A DNA stretch of 64,000 bases from Pyrinomonadaceae bacterium (GTDB taxonomy: Bacteria > Acidobacteriota > Blastocatellia > Pyrinomonadales > Pyrinomonadaceae): positions 835,001-899,000 of the forward strand of contig JAIBCB010000001.1 of NCBI GenBank assembly GCA_019694355.1, in the 5' to 3' direction. Below, piece by piece: positions 53,272-61,871 of the stretch. The position numbers and the translations under genes are program-made. How positions within the stretch are numbered: the stretch's first letter is position 1; each line of letters opens with the position of its first letter. The notes beneath the pieces are model-generated. The model made no database searches. It saw only the letters and a list, made by a program, of their open reading frames with translations, and had not been told where the DNA came from.

Positions 53272-53967
53272 ATGCAGCCGCAATTCACCACCGGACAGAT
53301 ACGCCCGATCGATTGTGTCAAAGAGGGATTTCGCCTCATCAAGCAGGACTATTGGCTCCTTTTCGCGATCACGATCATCGGTGCCTTCATCGCCGGCTTT
53401 AGCCTTTACGTGCTCGCAGGCCCGATGGTGTGCGGAATGATGCTCGCGTATTTTCGCGTTTTTGACGGCGGCAGAGCGGATTTTGACGACCTTTGGAAGG
53501 GGTTTGACTATTTCGGGAAAAGCATTCCGGTAGTCATCGCCGTCGTGCTCCCGATCGTGATCTACATCGTTGCCGCCTTCATCACGCTGTATCTGCCGAT
53601 CGTGTTAATGGCCGTATCCGGCGGCAAAATAAGCCCTGATGAGATACTGCCAGCATTCTTCATTGGAATCATCGTCGATGTCGTGATCGCTCTCATTATG
53701 GTCACGATCCATTCGTTCCTGATATTCGCATTTCCGCTGGTTGCTGACCGTGGGCTTTCGGGATGGGAAGCAATGAAGCTCAGCGCACGTGCGACGCTGA
53801 AGAATATGGCGGGTGTTGCTGGGCTGATCGCCGTTAATATCGCGCTCAGCATCGCAGGTTATCTTGCGTTCTGTGTTGGAGTTTACCTTGTGATCCCGAT
53901 CCTTATGGCAACGAACTTGGCCGCGTATCGCCAGGTCTTCCCAAGAAGCGCACCGGCTTTAAGCTAG
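53272..53967 (+). CDS. Integral membrane protein of unknown function
   Basis: 231 residues, about six membrane segments (roughly 28-60, 85-115, 125-150, 180-205). The pattern, with an amphipathic start PIDCVKEGFRLIKQDYWLL, a DFDDLWKGF loop and GWEAMKLSARATLKN before the last segments, is like the large group of YIP1/GDPD-membrane-domain-type proteins. No catalytic motif. It follows glgP by 14 bases. Confidence 0.7.
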   Translation: MQPQFTTGQIRPIDCVKEGFRLIKQDYWLLFAITIIGAFIAGFSLYVLAGPMVCGMMLAYFRVFDGGRADFDDLWKGFDYFGKSIPVVIAVVLPIVIYIVAAFITLYLPIVLMAVSGGKISPDEILPAFFIGIIVDVVIALIMVTIHSFLIFAFPLVADRGLSGWEAMKLSARATLKNMAGVAGLIAVNIALSIAGYLAFCVGVYLVIPILMATNLAAYRQVFPRSAPALS

Positions 53968-53974
53968 ATTCAAA

Positions 53975-54265
53975 ATGATAGAACCAATTCAAATCGTTGA
54001 AGAATCCGATACCGAGTTTACCATCAAATGGTCTGATGACAGTGAGACTCGCTACAATGCCCTTTTCTTACGCCGCAGATGTCCATGTGCGATGTGCATC
54101 AATGAATGGACGGGCGAAAAGATGCTCGTTGACGATTCGATACCGGAGGACATCAAGATCAGCTCGACCGCCGTCGTCGGCCGATACGCTCTGAACTTCG
54201 TCTTCTCGGATCAGCACGACTCCGGGATCTTCAGTTTTCAATACCTTCGCGAGATCGCCGAATAA
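53975..54265 (+). CDS. DUF971 family protein
   Basis: 96 residues. The family signature is present: KWSDDSETRYNALFLRRRCPCAMC, then VVGRYALNFVFSDQHDSGIFSF and YLREI. The fold is that of the N-terminal domain of gamma-butyrobetaine hydroxylases; bacterial single-domain members are suspected to handle iron-sulphur clusters, which the CPCAMC cysteines would fit. It lies seven bases after the membrane-protein gene. Confidence 0.85.
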   Translation: MIEPIQIVEESDTEFTIKWSDDSETRYNALFLRRRCPCAMCINEWTGEKMLVDDSIPEDIKISSTAVVGRYALNFVFSDQHDSGIFSFQYLREIAE

Positions 54266-54305
54266 CCTCATTTTTCATGGGCTCGGACGTGTTAGAATAG
54301 AGCCT

Positions 54306-54578
54306 ATGAATGAGCGTGAGATCTTTAATGAGCGTCAGGAAATAAAGAGTGCAAGCTTTTCGTGCCCGTATTGCAGGGAACGGCAGGATTATGATGTCCG
54401 TTGGCTCAAGCGAACAAAGAAGAAAGACCTGCCCCGCGGCCTGAACGAGCAGCAGAAAGCTCAGTTCGCGAAATCGCGCGACTACATGGTTCGCGTTGAC
54501 GATGTGCTGGTTTGCCGCAATATTCGCTGTCGAAAGCGTTTCGACATTCCTTCGTCACAGACCGTCGTTTTCATCTAA
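54306..54578 (+). CDS. Small zinc-ribbon protein, hypothetical
   Basis: 90 residues. Two cysteine pairs, CPYCRE near 20 and CRNIRC near 70, could form one zinc ribbon around a basic middle (KRTKKKDLPRGLNEQQKAQF). No known family. A TAGAAT element lies eight bases before the ATG (54293-54298), so it may have its own promoter. It is followed by a bidirectional terminator. Confidence 0.6.
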   Translation: MNEREIFNERQEIKSASFSCPYCRERQDYDVRWLKRTKKKDLPRGLNEQQKAQFAKSRDYMVRVDDVLVCRNIRCRKRFDIPSSQTVVFI

Positions 54579-54582
54579 ATAG

Positions 54583-54618
54583 AAAAAGAGGCCGCCTTTT
54601 TCAGACAGCCTCTTTTTT
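54583..54618. terminator. Bidirectional terminator
   Basis: AAAAAGAGGC (54583-54592) pairs with GCCTCTTTTTT (54608-54618). T-runs exist on both strands, so it ends both the zinc-ribbon gene and the convergent TonB-like gene. Confidence 0.85.
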
Positions 54619-54635
54619 GTTTGTCCGGATCCCGA

Positions 54636-55922
54636 TCAATAGATCGCGAAAGTAAATTCTACGGTTTTCGTTGTATCTCTGCGAATACCGTTTACCATCG
54701 CCGGAGTGAACCGCATCGAACGGGCCGCCGCGATCGCCTGTTCGGTCAAACCGTATGGTAGCCCCTTGATCGTCGAAACTCCGCCGATACTTCCCGACGC
54801 CAGGAACGTAACACGCAGTGTGACCTTTCCTTGAACCTGATTCTGGCGAGCCGCGTCGGTATAGCTCGGCTTCGGCTTATATGTTACCTGCAGGCCTGAA
54901 GAAGGACCGGCTTTTGGCGGAGCTCCCAGCCCCTGATCGCCGTCACCTTCGCCGTCTCCATTGCCGTCTCCTTTGCCGTTGCCAAACCCGTTACCGTCTC
55001 CGTTGCCGGCACCGCCGCCTCGCCCATTGCCTTGTCCCAGGCCGTTTCCACTACCTATTCCACCACCTGTACCGTCGCCATTGGAAAGCGTTGTGTACTG
55101 GCTGTTCGGATCGCCCCAAACGCCGTTCGTCTTATCAAACTTCTTGTTGCCTTTGGTCGAAGGCGGAGGAAGGACCAACGCCGGATCATCAAGCCGCGGC
55201 ACCTTTGCGTCAGGAGGACGGATCGGGTTCTGGGTTTGATCTGCGAGATCGCCCTTCGATGCAGGAGTTTTTTCCTCACGACCGCCGCCGCCTCCGCCGC
55301 CAGCGTCATCCTTATCTTTCTTTTGCTGCTCTTCCTCGACCGTCATCGGGTCAAGGTCGATCAGGCTCGCACGCGAGATCTCATCGTTGATCGCGGCGAT
55401 ATCTAGGCTTTGGCTGAAGAGGTTGGCGATGATGCCGGTCAGTAGCGTCGCGGTTACGAGAAATGTCGCCCCGAGGAGAAGCCAATTCCGTTTCGCAACA
55501 TCCTTCTCTTCGATCACGGTCACGTGAAACAGGCCGTCATCGACGTAACCCGCCGAGGCTGTTTCGACCGAACGCATTCCATCCGCATCAAGCGGTTTCG
55601 AGACATAGACCGGCGCCGGTGCGATGATCTTGTGCTCGGGCTCGGCCGGCGATTCGACTTCGAGTACAGGTTCCGGCTCCGGAGCAATGATCTGTGGGGC
55701 CGCTTCAACTGCCGGTGCAGCAATGAACGCCGGCGGTTCAGGTTCGGGCATTTCAAGAGGCCCGGTGATCCTCGCCCTGCCCTCCGTTGCCTGAGGTTTC
55801 GCAGTCTCCTCAACTGGTTTCAATTCAAATGCTTGTAGTGTTGAGCCGCAAGTCGGACAAAAGCCGAATTTCTCGGCCCAATCTGCATCACAAGCGCTGC
55901 AATATTTGACGATCTTTCCCAT
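54636..55922 (-). CDS. TonB-like protein with N-terminal zinc ribbon and Gly/Asn-rich linker
   Basis: 428 residues. Residues 1-30 hold a zinc ribbon (CSACDADW and CPTCGS). A proline- and glutamate-rich acidic region follows, then one membrane segment at about 148-170 (WLLLGATFLVTATLLTGIIA). A long periplasmic linker has GGGGGGG and a GNG/GDG-type low-complexity stretch near 285-335. The C-terminal 85 residues form a TonB CTD (KPSYTDAARQNQVQGKVTLR, then FTPAMVNG). TonB proteins transmit energy to outer-membrane transporters. No ExbB/ExbD genes are adjacent; the cytoplasmic zinc ribbon is unusual. Confidence 0.82.
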   Translation of the reverse strand: MGKIVKYCSACDADWAEKFGFCPTCGSTLQAFELKPVEETAKPQATEGRARITGPLEMPEPEPPAFIAAPAVEAAPQIIAPEPEPVLEVESPAEPEHKIIAPAPVYVSKPLDADGMRSVETASAGYVDDGLFHVTVIEEKDVAKRNWLLLGATFLVTATLLTGIIANLFSQSLDIAAINDEISRASLIDLDPMTVEEEQQKKDKDDAGGGGGGGREEKTPASKGDLADQTQNPIRPPDAKVPRLDDPALVLPPPSTKGNKKFDKTNGVWGDPNSQYTTLSNGDGTGGGIGSGNGLGQGNGRGGGAGNGDGNGFGNGKGDGNGDGEGDGDQGLGAPPKAGPSSGLQVTYKPKPSYTDAARQNQVQGKVTLRVTFLASGSIGGVSTIKGLPYGLTEQAIAAARSMRFTPAMVNGIRRDTTKTVEFTFAIY

Positions 55923-56195
55923 CTCTAACCTAGTAACCTCCGCACTCTTTTACAAACGCGAGATCAACTTTCAATTATAACCCGTTTTCCTTGAATGTTT
56001 AAGCCCTATTTTGCTTAACCTAAAACGCTTACACCTCAGGCGTTTAAGCCCGATGTCTTGATAGATGCCTTATACGTTTGACGCGATGCCTGCTCCCTGT
56101 CAAAATTTTACTGGAAGCTTCCCCAAAATTGGCTTAGCGGGCCGCCGCTACGGGCTCTTGCAACGTCAGACAGCTTTTTTGGCAACTAAGTCTTA
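55923..56195. other. Intergenic region between divergent TonB-like and M16-like genes
   Basis: 273 bases without a gene. It holds two GTTTAAGCCC words near 55996 and 56041 and a related GCTTAACC/CGCTTACAC stretch. No convincing promoter pair was found, although both flanking genes start here. Confidence 0.4.
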
Positions 56196-57503
56196 ATGAG
56201 CCGCGTTTATCCGATGAAATTTGCAAAACATCTACGAAAACTTACGACCATTCTGACCGCAGGGCTAGCAATTTGCATAGCCAGCGTCGGAATCGGTGCT
56301 CAAACGCTTTCCGATTCGCCAAAGACCGACACGCTGCTGAACGGCCTGAAGGTGTACATCTGGAATCGCGTTGCATCGCCGCTGGTGCAGGTCAAATTGC
56401 GCATCCACTCCGGTGCCGCATTTGATCCGCAAAAGCATGAAGGCGTAATGCGGCTTCTTGCCGAGAACATCTTCCCGAACGAGGCCGCCCGCGAATTCTT
56501 CAAAGAGGATCTCGGCGGCGAACTCAAGATATCCACGAACTACGATTACATCGAGATCTCGGCGTCCTCTACCCCGGATAAGTTGCTTCAACTGCTCGAA
56601 ACCCTCGGGACGGCCGTGAACGCGGTCGAGGTCGATAAGGAGACGACCGCCAAGCTAAAAGCGAACTTGCTCGCCGAAGTGAAGGCCGAGGAAGCGGACG
56701 AAGCAAAGACCGCGGACCAACTCGTGCGGGCGAGGCTTTTTGGCACGTTCCCTTACGGCCGTCCGGTCGATGGCTCAGAGCAGAGCCTCACGCAGATCGA
56801 TTTTGCCGATCTCATCGACGCAAGAGAGCGTTTTATGAGGGCGGACAATGCCTCGATCGCGATCGCCGGAAATATCGACGCGGCACTCACAAAGAGAGCG
56901 ATCCGCAGATATTTCGGAGCTTGGGAGAAATCGGACAAGCGAGTGCCATCGACGTTTCGTCAGCCCGATCCGCCCGCCGCGGACACGTTGATCGTCGATT
57001 GGAAGACCGGAACGACCGCTGAGGCCCGCACCGCCGTTCGCGGCGTTGCAGTCTCCGATAAGTCGGCACCGGTTGCAGCGGTCTTCGCCAAAGTTCTCGA
57101 AACAAAGCTCCGCGATCGTATTCCTCAGGCTGTCGCAAAGGGAGTTTTCGTACGGTCGGAGTCCCACATTCTGCCCGGTGCATTCGTTGTTGGGCTTACC
57201 GCCGACCGGAACGATATCGGCAAAGAGAACGGCAAGATCAATTCGCCTGAGCTCGTCGCAAATACGATGGCCGAACCGATCTCCGACACCGAATTTGCGA
57301 AGGCATTGTCCGCAGTTCTCGACGGTTGGAGAAAGCGTGATGTGTTGAGCTTATGGCTCGATGTTGATACATACAGAACGGCGGAGCCGAAGGCTCGCCT
57401 CGACGCTCTGTCGAGCGTAACGATCGACGATGTCCGTGCTCTGGCAAAGAAACTCCACGGTGAGCCCGCCGCCGTCGTTGTCGTAATGCCATCCGCAAAA
57501 TGA
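56196..57503 (+). CDS. Secreted M16-like protein lacking the zinc motif
   Basis: 435 residues (429 from a second ATG 18 bases on). A signal peptide (TTILTAGLAICIASVGIGAQ) is followed by LLNGLKVYIWNR and an M16-like two-domain fold. At the position of HxxEH it reads GVMRLLAENIF, so it is a pseudoprotease. Unlike the other pair in the window it has no catalytic partner beside it. Its end overlaps ubiE/menG by four bases. Confidence 0.8.
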   Translation: MSRVYPMKFAKHLRKLTTILTAGLAICIASVGIGAQTLSDSPKTDTLLNGLKVYIWNRVASPLVQVKLRIHSGAAFDPQKHEGVMRLLAENIFPNEAAREFFKEDLGGELKISTNYDYIEISASSTPDKLLQLLETLGTAVNAVEVDKETTAKLKANLLAEVKAEEADEAKTADQLVRARLFGTFPYGRPVDGSEQSLTQIDFADLIDARERFMRADNASIAIAGNIDAALTKRAIRRYFGAWEKSDKRVPSTFRQPDPPAADTLIVDWKTGTTAEARTAVRGVAVSDKSAPVAAVFAKVLETKLRDRIPQAVAKGVFVRSESHILPGAFVVGLTADRNDIGKENGKINSPELVANTMAEPISDTEFAKALSAVLDGWRKRDVLSLWLDVDTYRTAEPKARLDALSSVTIDDVRALAKKLHGEPAAVVVVMPSAK

Positions 57504-58234
57504 GTTCATTAGAGACCAGCAGACCTTTGCGCGAGGCCGAGCATTCGCGTGCTGTCCGAGAAATGTTCGGCGGCATCGCATCGCGTTATGATCTTCTCAA
57601 CCATCTTCTATCGCTTAATATCGACAAAGGCTGGCGCCGAAAGGTGGCCAAGGAACTCCGCCCAATACTCGACAACGCTGACGCTACAGTGCTTGACGTT
57701 GCATGCGGTACGGGCGATCTGTCGCTCGAACTTGCATCCGGTGCGAAAGCATCGATCACAGGCACCGATTTTTGCCGCCCGATGCTCAAATTCGCGAAAG
57801 AGAAGATCGACGCTGCAAATAGAACTATTCCGCTCGTCGAAGCCGACGCAATGGAGTTGCCGTTCCCTTCTGAGAGCTTTGATGCCCTAACCATCGCCTT
57901 CGGCCTTCGGAATCTTCCGAACGTTGAGAACGGCCTCGCTGAGCTTCTGCGAATTTTACGTCCAAAAGGCAAACTCGTCGTCCTCGAGTTTTCCCAGCCG
58001 GTGATCCCGGGCATTCGTGAGGCGTTCAACCTCTATTTCACACGGATTTTGCCGCGTATCGGCGGTCTTGTCAGCGGATCCCGTTGTGCTTATGAGTATC
58101 TTCCGGATTCGGTGCGGGGCTTTCCGCCGCAAAAAGAACTGGCGGCAATGATGCAGAAGATCGGCTTTTCGAACGTGCAGTATCGGAATCTCACGGGCGG
58201 CATTGCTGCCCTGCACATCGGCGAACGGCTCTAA
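57500..58234 (+). CDS. ubiE: Demethylmenaquinone/2-polyprenyl-benzoquinol methyltransferase
   Basis: 244 residues. It methylates the ring in menaquinone or ubiquinone synthesis using S-adenosylmethionine. The SAM site is LDVACGTGDLSLELA, and the UbiE/MenG signatures are SRYDLLNHLLSLNIDKGWRR, FDALTIAFGLRNLPN and LEFSQP. The bacterium probably uses menaquinone, in which case menG is the apt name; this cannot be decided here. Confidence 0.93.
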   Translation: MSSLETSRPLREAEHSRAVREMFGGIASRYDLLNHLLSLNIDKGWRRKVAKELRPILDNADATVLDVACGTGDLSLELASGAKASITGTDFCRPMLKFAKEKIDAANRTIPLVEADAMELPFPSESFDALTIAFGLRNLPNVENGLAELLRILRPKGKLVVLEFSQPVIPGIREAFNLYFTRILPRIGGLVSGSRCAYEYLPDSVRGFPPQKELAAMMQKIGFSNVQYRNLTGGIAALHIGERL

Positions 58235-58308
58235 TTGCTTTGAGTTGAACCGCCGCACGTTATAAAATTCATTTCGTTCTCGTCCGACGCGCTCGATCCG
58301 ACCTTGGA

Positions 58309-59289
58309 ATGAAAAAACGCCTTTTTAGCTTCGCCCGCCAACTAGCGTTGATGCTGCTGGTCATTTGGACCGTGGTGTCGCTCGTAACGTTGTTGATGGA
58401 GCTTGTTCCGGGCGACCCGGCAACGACCATTCTCGGCGAAACTGCGACGAAGGAACAGATAGATAATTTCCGAAAGACGCACGGGCTCGATCGTCCCGCG
58501 TTCTTCTTTTCGTATGCGGACGACACCGGCTTCGTTTGGAACGGAGCTGAGAATCGCTATCTCGACTATTGGCGTGGCCTGCTGCGTGGCGATCTCGGAG
58601 TCTCTTTCCGAACCGGCCAACCCGTGACGGAAATGATCGCGGAACGTTATCCAAAAACGATCTTGCTCGCGACGGCCGCGATGCTCGTTTCGATCTCGAT
58701 CGCGATACCGCTTGGCGTTGTAGCGGGCACGAACAAGAACAAGTTCACCGACAACGTCGCTTCGTTCGTTGCTCTCCTCGGCATCTCGCTTCCGACGTTC
58801 GTTCTCGGCCCGTTTCTTGTCTATATCTTCTCGGTGAAGCTCGGCTGGTTCGCCCCGACCGGCAGTGCATACGCAGAAGATATCGTGCTTCCCGCGATCA
58901 CGCTCGGCGGCGCACTATCCGCGATCTTGACGCGTATGGTGCGTTCGAGCGTTATCGAAGAACTCGGCGAGGATTACGTCCGCACGGCGCGTGCAAAGGG
59001 CCTTAGCGAACGCGTCGTCGTTTATAAGCACGTCCTGAAGAACGGCCTGATACCGGTCGTTACGATACTAGGCCTTCAGCTCGGCGTACTGCTTGCCGGC
59101 TCGATCATCACGGAAAAGATCTTCAACTGGCAAGGCCTCGGCCTGCTCCTGCTCGAAGACGGCATCAACAAACGCGATTATCGCCTTGTTCAGGGCTGCG
59201 TTCTCGTCATTAGCGTTACGTTCATTCTCGCGAATTCGCTGACCGATTTTGTTTACAGGAGGCTCGATCCGCGGATCCGACTTTCTTAG
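58309..59289 (+). CDS. Dipeptide/oligopeptide ABC transporter permease, DppB type
   Basis: 326 residues. Six membrane segments, with the first near 12-30 followed by the large periplasmic loop (PGDPATTILGETATKEQID, YWRGLLRGDLGVSF). The cytoplasmic EAA loop is EELGEDYVRTARAKGLSE. Together with the next gene it forms the membrane channel of a peptide or nickel importer. No binding protein and no ATPase lie beside it, so they must be encoded elsewhere. Confidence 0.92.
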   Translation: MKKRLFSFARQLALMLLVIWTVVSLVTLLMELVPGDPATTILGETATKEQIDNFRKTHGLDRPAFFFSYADDTGFVWNGAENRYLDYWRGLLRGDLGVSFRTGQPVTEMIAERYPKTILLATAAMLVSISIAIPLGVVAGTNKNKFTDNVASFVALLGISLPTFVLGPFLVYIFSVKLGWFAPTGSAYAEDIVLPAITLGGALSAILTRMVRSSVIEELGEDYVRTARAKGLSERVVVYKHVLKNGLIPVVTILGLQLGVLLAGSIITEKIFNWQGLGLLLLEDGINKRDYRLVQGCVLVISVTFILANSLTDFVYRRLDPRIRLS

Positions 59290-59290
59290 G

Positions 59291-60106
59291 GTGAATCGTC
59301 TCTTTTACATCGGTGCGTTCATCGCCGTGACCTTTGTTTTGGTCGCGATCTTTGCCCATTGGATCGCTCCCTCTGACGGCACTGTTCCTGATCTCCTCCA
59401 CCGTTACGCGAGCCCGAGTTCGGCCCATTGGTTCGGCACCGACGCTCTGGGTCGCGATGTCTTTTCGCGTGTAGTATTTGGTGCAAGGATCTCACTTGAG
59501 GTCGGCATTTCGGTCGTCACGGTCTCTTCGGTGATCGGAATCTTGATCGGCGCCTTCGCGGGCTATTTCGGCGGCATCGTCGATAAATTCCTGAACGGTT
59601 ACGTCTTTAACGTCTTTCTCGCGTTTCCCGGCCTACTTCTCGCGATCGCACTCGTCGCATTCCTCGGAGCCGGTCTCGGCAAGCTCATTCTCGCACTCTG
59701 CGTGATCGGTTGGGTCGGTTACGCTCGCGTGATGCGCGGGCAGGTTTTGAAGGTCCGGGAATATGATTATGTTCAGGCAGCAAAAGCTCTCGGGGCGTCA
59801 AACACGCGGATAATCTTCACGCACATTCTGCCGAACGCCATACAGCCGCTGATCGTTCAGGCGTCGCTCGGCATGGCCGGAGCCGTCCTTGCCGAAGCCT
59901 CGCTCTCATTTCTCGGCCTAGGAATTCCGCCGCCGGCGCCAAGCTGGGGCACAATGATCGAAGAATCACGCGGATTTGACATTCTCACCTCCGCACCGCA
60001 CGTAATGTTCTTTCCCGGCCTTGCGATCGCCTTGACCGTGCTCGCATTCAACTTCATCGGCGATGGCCTCCGCGAGTGGCTCGACCCGAAGCAACGCTCT
60101 CGATAG
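59291..60106 (+). CDS. Dipeptide/oligopeptide ABC transporter permease, DppC type
   Basis: 271 residues from a GTG one base after the dppB-type stop; an in-frame TTG inside the upstream gene is less likely. It has HWFGTDALGRDVFSRVVFGARISL, the standard DppC N-terminus, and the EAA loop KVREYDYVQAAKALGASNTRI, then LSFLGLGIPPPAPSWGTMI. It pairs with the preceding permease. Confidence 0.92.
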   Translation: MNRLFYIGAFIAVTFVLVAIFAHWIAPSDGTVPDLLHRYASPSSAHWFGTDALGRDVFSRVVFGARISLEVGISVVTVSSVIGILIGAFAGYFGGIVDKFLNGYVFNVFLAFPGLLLAIALVAFLGAGLGKLILALCVIGWVGYARVMRGQVLKVREYDYVQAAKALGASNTRIIFTHILPNAIQPLIVQASLGMAGAVLAEASLSFLGLGIPPPAPSWGTMIEESRGFDILTSAPHVMFFPGLAIALTVLAFNFIGDGLREWLDPKQRSR

Positions 60107-60120
60107 CTCGATTTTCAGGC

Positions 60121-60150
60121 TTCACAATAACACCGTAAAACCGCTACACT
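60121..60150 (+). promoter_or_regulatory. Promoter of the VWFA protein gene
   Basis: A -35 TTCACA (60121-60126), an 18-base spacer and a -10 TACACT (60145-60150), about 20 bases before the GTG start. Confidence 0.45.
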
Positions 60151-60168
60151 GGATTTAAGGAAGAAGTT

Positions 60169-61305
60169 GTGGAGCGGCTTGATCTGAGAAACCTGCTTTA
60201 TTCTGCATTCATCGTCTTACTCGTGTTCGTCGCGACGAGCCTTGCTCAGTCCGGGCGACGAACTACTCCGACACCGACCCCAACGCCTTTTCCACAGCCT
60301 GCCCAGTATTCCGAATCGCGCTCATTGCCGACGCGGGGCCGACGCTTGACGCCAAAACCTCTCCAGCCTTCGACGTCCGCAACTCCGACACCTGAATCTT
60401 CTCCCGCCACGACCGACGGCGAAGATGTCCTACGCGTCGAGACCGACCTCATCACGGTTCCGGTTTCCGTCTTTGATCGGAACGGCGTTTATGTCGCCGG
60501 TCTTACGAAGGATGATTTCACGATCTTCGAGGACGGCAAGGAGCAGAAGATCGAGTATTTCGGCTTGGCAGACAAACCTTTCACGGTCGTTCTGCTGCTC
60601 GACACATCGCCGTCGGCCGAGTATCAGATCGAAGAGATACAGGCGGCCTCGCGAGCTTTCATAGATGAACTGAAACCGGAAGACAAGGTCATCGTTATCG
60701 AGTTCGACGGCAATGTCCATGTCCTGACCGAAGCAACAAATGACCGCGAGCGTCTCTACAAGGCTATCTCAAAAGCGGATTTCGGCAGCGGCACTTCCCT
60801 TTACGAAGCCGTTAATTTCTCTTTGAAAAAACGTCTCGACAAGATAACCGGCCGCAAGGCGATCGTTCTTTTCACCGACGGCGTTGACACGACGTCTCGA
60901 AAGGCAAGCTACGATTCGACGGTCGATCTCGCCGAAGAATCGGACACGCTGATCTTCCCGATCTACTACAACACCTATTCTCAGAATCAGGCTCGAATGC
61001 GCGGTTCCATCGGCATTTACAGTCCGGTCGGAACATCAGCCGAAGAGTATGCGGTCGGGCGAAAATATCTGCAGGAACTTGCCGATTACACGGGCGGACG
61101 TGTCTTCCGACCGGAGGCTGTCCCCGGCGGGCTCGAGGCCGCATTTCGCGGCATTGCGGTCGAACTTCGCCGCCAGTACAACGTCGGCTACATTCCCGCC
61201 GACCACGGAAAACCCGGCCAGCAAAAACGCATCAAGGTCCGCGTCGATCGCCCGAACCTCATCGTCCGCGCCCGCGACAGCTACGTCGTCGGCAGCCCGC
61301 AATAA
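60169..61305 (+). CDS. Secreted von Willebrand factor A protein of the acidobacterial type
   Basis: 378 residues, GTG start with AAGGAAG at good spacing. A signal peptide (about 8-27) precedes a Thr/Pro-rich linker. A short beta region (LITVPVSVFDRNGVYVAGLTKDDFTIFEDGKEQ, key part GLTKDDFTIFEDGK) leads into the vWA domain with MIDAS DTSPSA. This architecture is the 'VWFA-related, Acidobacterial type' family, whose function is not known. It is one of the better hints to the host phylum. Confidence 0.9.
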   Translation: MERLDLRNLLYSAFIVLLVFVATSLAQSGRRTTPTPTPTPFPQPAQYSESRSLPTRGRRLTPKPLQPSTSATPTPESSPATTDGEDVLRVETDLITVPVSVFDRNGVYVAGLTKDDFTIFEDGKEQKIEYFGLADKPFTVVLLLDTSPSAEYQIEEIQAASRAFIDELKPEDKVIVIEFDGNVHVLTEATNDRERLYKAISKADFGSGTSLYEAVNFSLKKRLDKITGRKAIVLFTDGVDTTSRKASYDSTVDLAEESDTLIFPIYYNTYSQNQARMRGSIGIYSPVGTSAEEYAVGRKYLQELADYTGGRVFRPEAVPGGLEAAFRGIAVELRRQYNVGYIPADHGKPGQQKRIKVRVDRPNLIVRARDSYVVGSPQ

Positions 61306-61333
61306 ATAGAACGCCGGTTGCCTACGAATCCGC

Positions 61334-61705
61334 TCACTCGATCTCAAGTGCCTTTTTGATCGCCTTGAGATCAGCCTTGATGTTCTCTTGCTCTTCGTTG
61401 GTGAACGCGTTCTTATCCTCAATTACGGTGTTCAATAGCCGAGCTACGATCAGCGGGATGATGATAAGCGGGACCGCATGCATTAACCCGATGGCCACGA
61501 TCTTGCCACCCACCGTGACGGGGTACAGATCGCCGTATCCGATCGTAAGGCCGGTGACGCATGCCCACCAGAATGATTCGAAAAGCGGCTTGTCTTCGAA
61601 ATATGAGAACAACGCCCCCGACAGCGTGAGGATCGCAATATAAAAAGAAAGGATCTCGACAAAGCTATCGGTCGCACGGGAAATAAGTCTGTTTATTCTG
61701 CTCAT
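61334..61705 (-). CDS. Two-segment potassium channel protein
   Basis: 123 residues. Two membrane segments (about 17-35 and 66-92) flank a pore helix and the selectivity filter TIGYGD. The C-terminal 30 residues are helical and charged. It has the minimal Ion_trans_2/KcsA design and would work as a tetramer. No RCK or cyclic-nucleotide domain is attached. Confidence 0.93.
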   Translation of the reverse strand: MSRINRLISRATDSFVEILSFYIAILTLSGALFSYFEDKPLFESFWWACVTGLTIGYGDLYPVTVGGKIVAIGLMHAVPLIIIPLIVARLLNTVIEDKNAFTNEEQENIKADLKAIKKALEIE

Positions 61706-61767
61706 TATGGGATTTTCTCGAACCTATCGTAAATCCCACTCGCTCAAAATGCCAAGAGACTAAGCAC

Positions 61768-61795
61768 AAAAAAATGGCACCTATACAGATGCCAT
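61768..61795 (-). terminator. Terminator after the antiporter gene
   Basis: On the minus strand ATGGCA (61790-61795) pairs with TGCCAT (61774-61779), followed by six or seven T. It lies about 75 bases beyond the antiporter stop. Confidence 0.7.
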
Positions 61796-61871
61796 CGCTT
61801 CGATCAAATAATGGTGATCCGACCAGTTTGCTCGATGCAGGAATGTTGGCTGCCGATCTCCGTCAGCGTTT

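Noticed and set aside
54950-55080. Short-period repeat that might be taken for a CRISPR array
   Set aside because: It is the GNG/GDG-coding low-complexity linker of the TonB-like protein; period is 6-18 bases with no spacers.
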